DNA of 6,738 nt, from NCBI GenBank assembly GCA_903854075.1, contig CAINVI010000360.1, forward strand, positions 1 to 6,738, in the 5' to 3' direction. Positions within the stretch are counted from its first letter, which is position 1; each line of letters starts with the position of its first letter. Source of the stretch: Candidatus Pollutiaquabacter sp. GTDB lineage: Bacteria; Bacteroidota; Bacteroidia; AKYH767-A; 2013-40CM-41-45. The translations under genes and the position numbers were made by a program. Of this stretch, positions 1 to 5,870 are shown in pieces. The notes beneath the pieces are model-generated. The model was not told the origin of the DNA. It saw only the letters and a program-made list of their open reading frames with translations, and did no database searches.

Positions 1-67
1 ACACTTGTCCCCTAAAATACTTGATTTTTCATTTTTCACCTTCTTTTTAGTGATTTTCACAAACTTT

Positions 68-79
68 TGATTTAAATCA
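68..79. promoter_or_regulatory. 12-bp palindrome, candidate operator for the adjacent HTH regulator
   Basis: TGATTTAAATCA is a perfect inverted repeat 81 bases before the regulator's start codon. XRE-family regulators bind short palindromes as dimers and often repress their own promoter, so autoregulation is a fair guess. Two nearby sequences, TGATTTTTCA (22-31) and TGATTTTCA (51-59), repeat the TGATTT half-site. AT-rich DNA produces such matches by chance, so this is tentative. Confidence 0.3.
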
Positions 80-106
80 TGTCGATATACTTAAAAAAAT
101 ATGTCC

Positions 107-114
107 TCTTTTTG
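107..114 (+). promoter_or_regulatory. Weak candidate -7 box for the HTH gene
   Basis: TCTTTTTG matches five of the six fixed bases of the Bacteroidota -7 element TAnnTTTG. It would place transcription start near 121 and give a leader of about 40 bases. No TTTG lies at the expected -33 distance. A second 5/6 match, AACTTTTG at 62-69, touches the palindrome. Either could be chance in this T-rich stretch. Confidence 0.2.
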
Positions 115-160
115 AGTTTAACAATGCTTCAACTTGCATTAAAATTAAAACCGTAAAACC

Positions 161-448
161 ATGACAAGGAAAAAGAAAGTAGAATCATTAGTTAATCTCG
201 GGGTTATTTTTCGTAAATTGAGGCTAGAAAAAGGCTATAAATCGGCAGAACAATTCAGTTTTGATTTTGAATTAAATAGGACTGCATACTGGAGATGGGA
301 AAATGGAGAAAATATGACTATGATAAGTTTTTTAAGACTATGTTCAATTCACAACATATCTCCTAAGGATGTTTTTGAAAAAGTAGATTCTAAGTTTGGA
401 GCAAGTTTTGTTAGCGACATTAATTTTCTAAACGAACCCCACGAATAA
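161..448 (+). CDS. Small XRE-type helix-turn-helix transcriptional regulator
   Basis: The 95-residue product is probably a cytoplasmic DNA-binding regulator. It has a lysine-rich N-terminus (KKK at 4-6) and then a Cro/C1-like helix-turn-helix over about residues 13-72. A first helix spans about 13-23 (LGVIFRKLRLEKG), a second about 28-36, a recognition helix carrying NRTAYWRWENG about 39-49, and a fourth about 54-65, ending in ISPKDVF. W44, E47 and N48 sit in the usual XRE recognition and turn region. There is no sensor or catalytic domain. The ATG follows an A-rich leader without a Shine-Dalgarno sequence, and no earlier in-frame start gives a better fit. By eye the gene is about one third G+C, clearly lower than everything downstream, which suggests transfer or a recent junction. 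Its target is unknown; candidates are its own promoter (palindrome at 68-79) and the gene three bases downstream. Confidence 0.8.
   Translation: MTRKKKVESLVNLGVIFRKLRLEKGYKSAEQFSFDFELNRTAYWRWENGENMTMISFLRLCSIHNISPKDVFEKVDSKFGASFVSDINFLNEPHE
395..428 (+). promoter_or_regulatory. Speculative promoter inside the HTH gene, facing the TIGR02757 gene
   Basis: TTTG (395-398), a 22-base spacer and TAATTTTC (421-428, five of six bases of TAnnTTTG) resemble a Bacteroidota promoter and would start transcription about 17 bases before the TTG at 452. It lies within coding AT-rich DNA, so chance is a real alternative. If real, the downstream gene would not depend on the regulator's promoter. Confidence 0.2.
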
Positions 449-451
449 CCC

Positions 452-1228
452 TTGCCACGTCCACTTCGTTCCGGCCTCGCTGACCTGATGCTGGTCAAAG
501 CGCAGCAGTACAATACGCCGGCGTTTGTAGCGTCGGATCCGGTGCGTGTGCCGCATGCGTTTACCGGCAAGGAAGACCGCGAAATTGCCGGTTTCCTGGC
601 GGCTACGCTGGCCTGGGGCCAACGCACTACCATCTTAAACAGCTGCACCCGCTTGCTCGCACTCATGGATGATGCGCCGTATGCGTTTGTCCGCAACGCT
701 TCACCGGCCGATCTGAAGTCGTTCCGCACCTTTGTACACCGTACCTTCAACGGCGACGATGCCGTGGCTTTCTTGAAAGGGCTGCAGCACGTGTACCGAA
801 ATTATGGCGGGCTGGAAAACATCTTTCGTCCGCTGCCGGAAGATGCACCTGATACCGGCGCTCATATCACCCGGGCTCGACGGTTGTTTTTTGAAGCCGA
901 TCATCCGGCGCGCACCGAAAAACACTTTGCTGATCCGGCCCGCGGTTCGGCCGCCAAAAGGATCAACATGTTCCTGCGCTGGATGGTCCGCCGTGATCAG
1001 CAAGGGGTGGATTTTGGCCTCTGGCAGCAACTTACGCCCGATCAGCTCATCTGTCCGCTCGACGTCCATTCCGGCCGTGTGGCACGAAAGCTCGGTCTGC
1101 TGCGCCGTAAGCAGGACGATTGGACCGCTGCCGTCGAACTCACGCAACACCTGCGCCGCATCGATCCAACCGATCCTGTGAAATTCGATATCGCGCTCTT
1201 CGGCATGGGCGTCTTTGAGAAGTTCTGA
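452..1228 (+). CDS. TIGR02757 family protein (DUF2400)
   Basis: The 258-residue product belongs to an uncharacterised family common in Bacteroidota. Recognisable blocks are AQQYNTPAF (17-25), PHAF (34-37), EIAGFLAATLAWGQRTTI (44-61), LMDDAPYAFV (71-80), AAKRINMFLRWMVR (167-180), PLDVHSGRVARKLGL (202-216) and KFDIALFGMGV (244-254). The layout resembles HhH-GPD base-excision glycosylases: the AWGQRTT helix sits where SQQT-type motifs occur, and PLDVHSGRV matches the PVDTHIFRV block holding the catalytic Asp of endonuclease III (here D204). That relation is inference, and no obvious helix-hairpin-helix lysine or iron-sulphur cysteine cluster is seen. TTG at 452 is the first possible start because an in-frame TAA lies at 446-448. 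An ATG at 488 (residue 13) would cut into the family's N-terminal helix, so the TTG is preferred. The function is unknown; DNA repair or DNA binding is possible. Confidence 0.88.
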   Translation: MPRPLRSGLADLMLVKAQQYNTPAFVASDPVRVPHAFTGKEDREIAGFLAATLAWGQRTTILNSCTRLLALMDDAPYAFVRNASPADLKSFRTFVHRTFNGDDAVAFLKGLQHVYRNYGGLENIFRPLPEDAPDTGAHITRARRLFFEADHPARTEKHFADPARGSAAKRINMFLRWMVRRDQQGVDFGLWQQLTPDQLICPLDVHSGRVARKLGLLRRKQDDWTAAVELTQHLRRIDPTDPVKFDIALFGMGVFEKF

Positions 1229-1256
1229 AAAGACGAGCCGAAAACCGCTATCTTTG
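1224..1256 (+). promoter_or_regulatory. Bacteroidota-type promoter of the BatA-domain gene
   Basis: TATCTTTG at 1249-1256 is an exact match to the -7 consensus TAnnTTTG recognised by the Bacteroidota primary sigma factor. TCTG at 1224-1227 matches three of four bases of the -33 TTTG at a 21-base spacing. Transcription would begin about 5-7 bases after the box, almost on the ATG at 1263, giving a nearly leaderless mRNA. This makes the BatA-type gene the likely head of a four-gene transcript, although read-through from the upstream gene remains possible. Confidence 0.5.
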
Positions 1257-1262
1257 GGCTCG
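1234..1262 (+). repeat. Inverted repeat abutting a start codon
   Basis: CGAGCC (1234-1239) and GGCTCG (1257-1262) are perfect 6-bp complements around a 17-base loop, ending immediately before the ATG at 1263. The -7 promoter box lies in the loop. It could be a protein-binding site, a weak end-of-transcript hairpin for the upstream gene (no T-tract follows), or chance. Confidence 0.3.
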
Positions 1263-3329
1263 ATGAAGTTCCTGTATCCGCAGTTCCTGTTCGCGCTTTT
1301 CGGCCTTGCTGTACCTATCATCGTTCACCTCTTTAATTTCCGTCGTTTCAAGCGCGTGCTGTTCACCAATGTGCGCTTTCTGCAGGAAATCAAACAGGAT
1401 ACACGCCACCGCTCCCGCCTTAAACACCTGCTGGTGCTGGCCGCTCGCTTGCTGGCACTGTCCTTCCTGGTATTTGCCTTTGCCCAGCCGTACCTTCCCG
1501 CCGAAAAAGGAGCCGCACGCGCAGCACGCAATCGCGTCAGCATTTGGGTCGACAATTCGTTTTCCATGAATGCACAAGGCAAATACGGACCACTGCTGGA
1601 TGTGGCCCGGGAAAAAGCCCGTGAAATCGCGTTGTCCTACGCGCCTTCAGACCAGTTTCAACTGGTCACCAACGATTTTGAAGGACGGCATCAGCGACTG
1701 GTCAATCGCGATGAGTTCCTTCAGCTACTGGAAGAGGTCCGGCCGTCTTCGGCAGTTCGTACCCTCGACGAAGTGCTTCGCCGGCAGCACGACGCCTTTA
1801 CTGCCGCGCCAACGGCCAACGGTGAGCAGCAAGCTTCCTTCCTGGTGTCGGATTTCCAGTCCTCGCTGGCGCCATCAGGACCAGCCGCTACGCTTCCACT
1901 CGACTCTGCCACCCGGTATTTTATTGTAGCTCTTACTGCACAAGCAATTAACAACGTGTACGTTGACACCTGTTACTTAAACAATCCATTTATACAACCC
2001 GGCAGTACCCAGGAGCTGACGGTTAGTGTAAAGAACGCCGGCGAAGATGCTGTCGAAAACCTGCCCATTAAGCTCAGCATCAACGGAAATCAGCGGGCGC
2101 TGGCTACGGTGAACGTGGCCGCGGGGGCTTCGGCTGACGTAAAATTACCTTTCAATATGTCCGGCGCAGGACAACAGCAAGCAGTCGTTTCCATCACCGA
2201 TTATCCGGTCACCTTTGACGATTCGTTCTACTTTGCCTTCAACGTACGACCTAACGTTCAGGTCATGAGTATCGGTGATCGCAGCGCTTACCTGGATGCG
2301 CTTTACAGTAACGATCCTTATTTCATATACCGTACGGTTTCAGAAGGACAAGTTGACTATAACGCATTACCTTCCCAGCAGCTGGTGCTACTTAACGGCG
2401 TGCAATCCTTTGCCACCGGATTGCAGCAGGAATTAACCCGCTTTATGACCAATGGCGGTCGCGTGTTGCTGATACCTTCTCCGGAGCAAAATGCCGTGGC
2501 CTACGACCAGTTTGCGCAAGCGGCCGGACTTCCACGACTTACCGGTCCGTCTGCCACTACGGAAAAAGTCAGTAGGCTGGAAAGCGACCATCCGCTGTTG
2601 AGCGGAATTTTTGAAAAAGGGAAAACGCAAGCCGAGAACCTGGACTTGCCCGCCATCCGGCAACAGTTTACACAGTCTTATACATCTTCTTCCGGCAGTC
2701 AATCCATTCTGACTACCGAAAACGGATTGCCGTTTTTATCCTTCACGCCAGTGGGAAAAGGCGGCTGCTTCGTCCTGTCTGTTCCGTTGGATCCGGCCTA
2801 TTCCAATTTCCAGCAACACGCCTTGTTCGTCCCTATTTTCCTTAAAGCAGTCTTCCTTGGAGCCTCTGAAATCGGTCCCGGACAAATTACCGGTCGGTTT
2901 GCGGAATTCAGTGCCGGCGATACCGTTCTTTCCGGCGATCAGGTGTACCATGTTATCAATAGCAGTTGCAATTTTGATGCCATTGCCGATGTGCGCCGAA
3001 ATGCCGGCGCAACCACCTTATCGCTGCACGATGCGGTGAAAGTGGCCGGTAATTATTCGGTACAAGCCGACGGACGATTGTTGAATGTGGTGGCCTTCAA
3101 TTACGATCGCAAAGAGTCCGATCTCACGGCAATGGAAGCAGCTGCGCTGGAAAAATGGTTTGCCGGTCAACAAGGACTGACACCTACGTTGCTCGACACC
3201 GACGATCCGTCTATCGGCCATTCTTTGGCCCGGCTTCGGGAAGGTGTTTCACTCTGGAAGTATTGTATTATCGCAGCGTTACTATTCCTCGCTGCAGAAG
3301 TTTTACTCATCCGCTATTTTAAAAAATGA
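1263..3329 (+). CDS. BatA-domain, von Willebrand-like membrane protein
   Basis: The 688-residue protein is predicted to be anchored in the inner membrane. It opens with the double-transmembrane BatA N-terminal domain (TIGR02226): MKFLYPQFLFALFGLAVPII at 1-20, the basic stretch HLFNFRRFKRVLFTNVRFL (22-40) and a second membrane segment at about 54-75. A von Willebrand A-like region follows (about 91-225) with the metal-site motif DxSxS as D97-S99-S101, and T167 and D197 as possible further ligands. Next come a beta-rich, CARDB-like region (about 230-328, including a VKNAGEDAVENLPIKLSING stretch) and a Rossmann/GATase-like region (from about 331, VQVMSIGDRS; VLLNGV; GGRVLLIPSP). A final membrane helix lies at about 665-683, ending RYFKK. 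The large middle part probably faces the periplasm. ATG 1263 is chosen because the BatA domain starts exactly there; a TTG at 1215 would only add an unconserved piece overlapping the previous gene. The precise role is unknown; aerotolerance, as for Bacteroides Bat proteins, is not shown. Confidence 0.87.
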   Translation: MKFLYPQFLFALFGLAVPIIVHLFNFRRFKRVLFTNVRFLQEIKQDTRHRSRLKHLLVLAARLLALSFLVFAFAQPYLPAEKGAARAARNRVSIWVDNSFSMNAQGKYGPLLDVAREKAREIALSYAPSDQFQLVTNDFEGRHQRLVNRDEFLQLLEEVRPSSAVRTLDEVLRRQHDAFTAAPTANGEQQASFLVSDFQSSLAPSGPAATLPLDSATRYFIVALTAQAINNVYVDTCYLNNPFIQPGSTQELTVSVKNAGEDAVENLPIKLSINGNQRALATVNVAAGASADVKLPFNMSGAGQQQAVVSITDYPVTFDDSFYFAFNVRPNVQVMSIGDRSAYLDALYSNDPYFIYRTVSEGQVDYNALPSQQLVLLNGVQSFATGLQQELTRFMTNGGRVLLIPSPEQNAVAYDQFAQAAGLPRLTGPSATTEKVSRLESDHPLLSGIFEKGKTQAENLDLPAIRQQFTQSYTSSSGSQSILTTENGLPFLSFTPVGKGGCFVLSVPLDPAYSNFQQHALFVPIFLKAVFLGASEIGPGQITGRFAEFSAGDTVLSGDQVYHVINSSCNFDAIADVRRNAGATTLSLHDAVKVAGNYSVQADGRLLNVVAFNYDRKESDLTAMEAAALEKWFAGQQGLTPTLLDTDDPSIGHSLARLREGVSLWKYCIIAALLFLAAEVLLIRYFKK

Positions 3330-4609
3330 ACCCGATGAACGTGCTCATCCGCTCCGCCCGCATCTTCTCTCCCGGTTCTCCGTTTCACGGACAAACAAAA
3401 GACCTGCTGATCAACAACGGAACGATTATCGCGGTACAACCTGTCAGCGATCAACGTCCCGCTGATACCGAGATCATCGAAGGCACTGATCTATGTGTTT
3501 CCCCGGGTTGGTTCGACTTACACGTAAATTTCTGTGAGCCGGGTTTCGAGCAGCGCGAAGATCTTCAATCCGGAAGTCGTGCTGCAGCACAGGGCGGATT
3601 CACCGGTGTTTTGCTGATGCCTTCGACCAAACCGGCGATGGATACTAAATCGACTATTGAATTTGTACGGAAACGCACAGAAGGAGGTCTGGTCGATGTG
3701 TTACCGGCCGGATGTATCACCGTTGGTCGCGAAGGAAAAGATTTGGCGGAATTATACGATATGTTTTTGTCGGGAGCGCCGGCATTCACCGATGATCAGC
3801 ACGCTTTGCGAAATGCCGGCGTCATGCTTCGTGCCTTGCACTACGTGAAAGATTTCGGCGGTAAACTAATGGTGTGTTGCGATGACACAGATCTTTCCAA
3901 CAACGGACAAATGAACGAAGGTCCTACGAGTACAATGCTCGGGCTGAAAGGCATTCCGACACTTGCGGAGAGCGTTATGGTGGCCCGCGATTTACAGCTG
4001 CTGGAATATTCCGGAGGCTCCCTGCACCTCTCGACAATTTCCACCGGTGAGTCAGTGAAGTTGATTCGCGCAGCGAAACAGAAAGGACTCCGGGTTACCG
4101 CTGATGTAGCGGCTTATCTTCTTGCGCTTTCTGACGAAGAACTTACCGGTTTTGACACACATGCAAAGGTGAAGCCGCCGTTGCGTGCTGCTGAAGACCG
4201 AGATGCACTTATCGCCGGATTGCTGGACGGAACGCTGGATGCGATATCAACAGATCATCGTCCGTTGGATGTGGAATCGAAAGAAAAAGAATTTGATTTG
4301 GCTGAGTTCGGTATGATCGGACTTGAAACTGCTTTTGGCGCTTTGAATACCGTTTTACAAGGTAAAGTCTCCACCGATAAATTGGTAGAAGCACTCGCGG
4401 TCAACCCGCGAAAGATTCTTGGATTACCTGTTCCGGTTGTACAAGAAGGCGCAGCAGCAAACCTCACCGTTTTCTCTACCTCGCAAACGTGGCAAGTGAC
4501 CACGAAATCCTTTCGCTCCAAATCTGCCAATTCACCATTCATCGGACGAACGCTTACCGGCAAGCCAATTGCCGTAATTCACAATAACCAATACGTACGA
4601 ATACCGTAA
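3326..4609 (+). CDS. Dihydroorotase-like amidohydrolase, probably inactive at the metal site
   Basis: The 427-residue product has the length and fold layout of a type I dihydroorotase, the enzyme that closes carbamoyl-aspartate to dihydroorotate in pyrimidine synthesis. Family landmarks are VSPGWFDLHVNFCEPG (58-73), the EDLQSGSRAAAQGGFTGV block (78-95), MPSTKP (98-103), FTDD (154-157), LHLSTISTGESVKLIRAAK (233-251), KVKPPLR (281-287) and STDHRP (308-313). Several key residues differ from active enzymes: the HxH metal pair is H66-N68, the following substrate-binding Arg is C70, the Asn of the usual PNT motif is S100, the second metal-binding His region reads CCDD (184-187), the third His is T237, and the usual Asn before PPLR is K283. 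D310 is kept. Bacteroidota commonly carry such divergent homologues; a structural partner of aspartate transcarbamoylase, like the PyrC' subunit of Pseudomonas, or another substrate is possible. The start codon overlaps the previous stop as ATGA, suggesting translational coupling. An ATG at 3335 is an alternative start. Confidence 0.85.
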   Translation: MNPMNVLIRSARIFSPGSPFHGQTKDLLINNGTIIAVQPVSDQRPADTEIIEGTDLCVSPGWFDLHVNFCEPGFEQREDLQSGSRAAAQGGFTGVLLMPSTKPAMDTKSTIEFVRKRTEGGLVDVLPAGCITVGREGKDLAELYDMFLSGAPAFTDDQHALRNAGVMLRALHYVKDFGGKLMVCCDDTDLSNNGQMNEGPTSTMLGLKGIPTLAESVMVARDLQLLEYSGGSLHLSTISTGESVKLIRAAKQKGLRVTADVAAYLLALSDEELTGFDTHAKVKPPLRAAEDRDALIAGLLDGTLDAISTDHRPLDVESKEKEFDLAEFGMIGLETAFGALNTVLQGKVSTDKLVEALAVNPRKILGLPVPVVQEGAAANLTVFSTSQTWQVTTKSFRSKSANSPFIGRTLTGKPIAVIHNNQYVRIP

Positions 4610-4616
4610 TTTCTCT

Positions 4617-5090
4617 ATGAAAATCCTGATGGTCTGTCTGGGTAACATTTGCCGTTCTCCCATGGCAGAAGGCATACTTTCCCACAAGGCGACATCCCTT
4701 CACCTTCCTGTAACGGTGGATTCTGCCGGCACCGGTAATTATCATGTCGGTGAATCGCCGGATGATCGTGCAATTGCTACCGCCGGAAAATTTGGTGTGG
4801 ATATTTCCGGGCAACAAGCACGACAGTTTACCGTGGAAGACTTTGACCGTTTCGACCACATCTTCGTCATGGACACTTCCAACCGACGAAATGTATTGCA
4901 GCTGGCTGAGCGCGAAGAACACCGTGCCAAGGTCCGTCTCATGATGGATGTACTATATCCCAACGAGGAGATGGAAGTTCCGGATCCCTGGTTTGGAGGT
5001 CAGGAAGGTTTCGTACGCGTTTTTGAAATGCTCGATACAGCTTGCGATCGCTTTTTGACGGATGCTAAGGACCAACTGAAACGTTCCTGA
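4617..5090 (+). CDS. Low-molecular-weight protein tyrosine phosphatase
   Basis: The 157-residue cytoplasmic enzyme removes phosphate from phosphotyrosine. The P-loop VCLGNICRSPMAEGIL sits at 6-21 with the nucleophile C7, the phosphate-binding R13 and S14, and the neighbouring C12, which in this family can form a reversible disulfide with the nucleophile. The general acid is D123 in VPDPWFGG (121-128), where many relatives have DPYY or DPWY. Conserved SAGTG (36-40), DxR (D50, R51) and DHIFVMD (80-86) are present. The length is normal for the family. It begins seven bases after the dihydroorotase-like gene and ends six bases before the next gene, so it very likely shares their transcript. No tyrosine kinase or capsule gene is nearby, so the substrate cannot be named. 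Confidence 0.93.
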   Translation: MKILMVCLGNICRSPMAEGILSHKATSLHLPVTVDSAGTGNYHVGESPDDRAIATAGKFGVDISGQQARQFTVEDFDRFDHIFVMDTSNRRNVLQLAEREEHRAKVRLMMDVLYPNEEMEVPDPWFGGQEGFVRVFEMLDTACDRFLTDAKDQLKRS

Positions 5091-5096
5091 ATTGAC

Positions 5097-5870
5097 ATGG
5101 CTGCTTTCGGTACACTCTATTTATTGCCGGTCTATCTCGGTCAACCAGATCCGGATAAATTGTCGCAGCAACTGATTCGTACCGCAAAAGAGCTGTCGCA
5201 TTTTATTGTGGAAAATGAAAAAACAGCCCGTGCTTTTCTGAAATCCATTTGTACACCTGTTCCAATGGCCGAATTAGTGTTACACGTACTGGACGAACAA
5301 ACACCTCCAGCTAGTATTCCAACGTTACTGGAACCACTCTTGAATGGAATCAATTGCGGATTAATGAGTGAAGCTGGCTGTCCGGGAATTGCAGATCCGG
5401 GAAGCGAACTTGTTCGATTGGCACACGCCAAGGGAATCAAGGTAGTTCCCATGGCAGGACCGTCGAGCATTCTGCTCGGTTTGATGGCCAGCGGACTAAA
5501 TGGCCAACGTTTCCGCTTTCACGGTTATCTGCCGCGTGAAGGAAATGAGCGTAAGCAAGCACTGCGTGAGCTGGAAAAAGAAATTCGTCGCAATGGTGAA
5601 ACGCAGATTTTCATTGAGACGCCGTACCGTAATCACGCGATGCTCGATGATATTCTTGAACAGCTTTCCGGAGATATACTGCTGAGTATCGGTTGCGATT
5701 TGAACGATGTGAAGGAATTGATGGCTACCCGTTCAGTCCATGAATGGAAAAGCAATCGCCCGGACTTGCATAAACGTCCGTGCATATTTTTACTTGGCCA
5801 AGGCGCCGTTTCGGTTACTTCACTGCGATTGAAGGATCGTCAACTCCCGCCACCACGACGTCGAAAATAA
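5097..5870 (+). CDS. RsmI-like SAM-dependent methyltransferase (tetrapyrrole methylase fold)
   Basis: The 257-residue protein has the tetrapyrrole-methylase fold of RsmI, which 2'-O-methylates C1402 of 16S rRNA. Landmarks are LYLLPVYLG (7-15), HFIVENEKTARAFLK (35-49), SEAGCPGIADPG (91-102, RsmI: DAGTPGISDPG), VVPMAGPSS (116-124), FHGYLPR (141-147) and IFIETPYR (171-178, RsmI: ESPHR). The altered N-terminus (PVYLG instead of ATPIGN) and VENEKTAR are typical of a second Bacteroidota paralogue whose target is not established, so rRNA methylation by this protein is inference. The family core seems to end near FLLGQ (231-235). The remaining tail of about 22 residues is basic (RLKDRQLPPPRRRK) and coincides with the overlap with the convergent FKBP gene. 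The ATG lies six bases after the phosphatase stop. Confidence 0.88.
   Translation: MAAFGTLYLLPVYLGQPDPDKLSQQLIRTAKELSHFIVENEKTARAFLKSICTPVPMAELVLHVLDEQTPPASIPTLLEPLLNGINCGLMSEAGCPGIADPGSELVRLAHAKGIKVVPMAGPSSILLGLMASGLNGQRFRFHGYLPREGNERKQALRELEKEIRRNGETQIFIETPYRNHAMLDDILEQLSGDILLSIGCDLNDVKELMATRSVHEWKSNRPDLHKRPCIFLLGQGAVSVTSLRLKDRQLPPPRRRK

Larger units (their letters stand above)
1..160. other. AT-rich non-coding leader upstream of the regulator gene
   Basis: This stretch has no convincing coding sequence on either strand. It is very AT-rich with long T and A runs. It contains a perfect 12-bp palindrome (68-79) and two related sites of the form TGA-T(3-4)-TCA at 22-31 and 51-59, which look like degenerate copies of the same half-site. 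Before the ATG at 161 the sequence is A-rich with no Shine-Dalgarno motif, as is usual in Bacteroidota. The left end may be the control region of the regulator gene or part of an acquired segment. Nothing more specific can be supported. Confidence 0.6.

Noticed and set aside
1..160. Insertion-sequence end or CRISPR-like repeats in the AT-rich leader
   Set aside because: There are only short TGATTT half-sites; no terminal inverted repeat, transposase fragment or regularly spaced repeat is present.
349..750. Minus-strand open frame of 133 codons across the composition junction
   Set aside because: It crosses from the HTH gene into the TIGR02757 gene antisense, with no recognisable domain and no promoter.
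1215..1262. Longer BatA-type protein starting at TTG 1215
   Set aside because: The added 16 residues are unconserved and overlap the previous gene, while the BatA domain starts exactly at ATG 1263, just after a good promoter.
701..1321. Long open frame of 206 codons on the minus strand
   Set aside because: It lies antisense to the well-conserved TIGR02757 gene and runs into the BatA gene start; its translation shows no recognisable family and is explained by codon bias of the real gene.
3326..4609. Frameshift or pseudogene explanation for the dihydroorotase homologue
   Set aside because: The frame is intact over the full family length with conserved structural motifs; the changes are point replacements at active-site positions, not decay.
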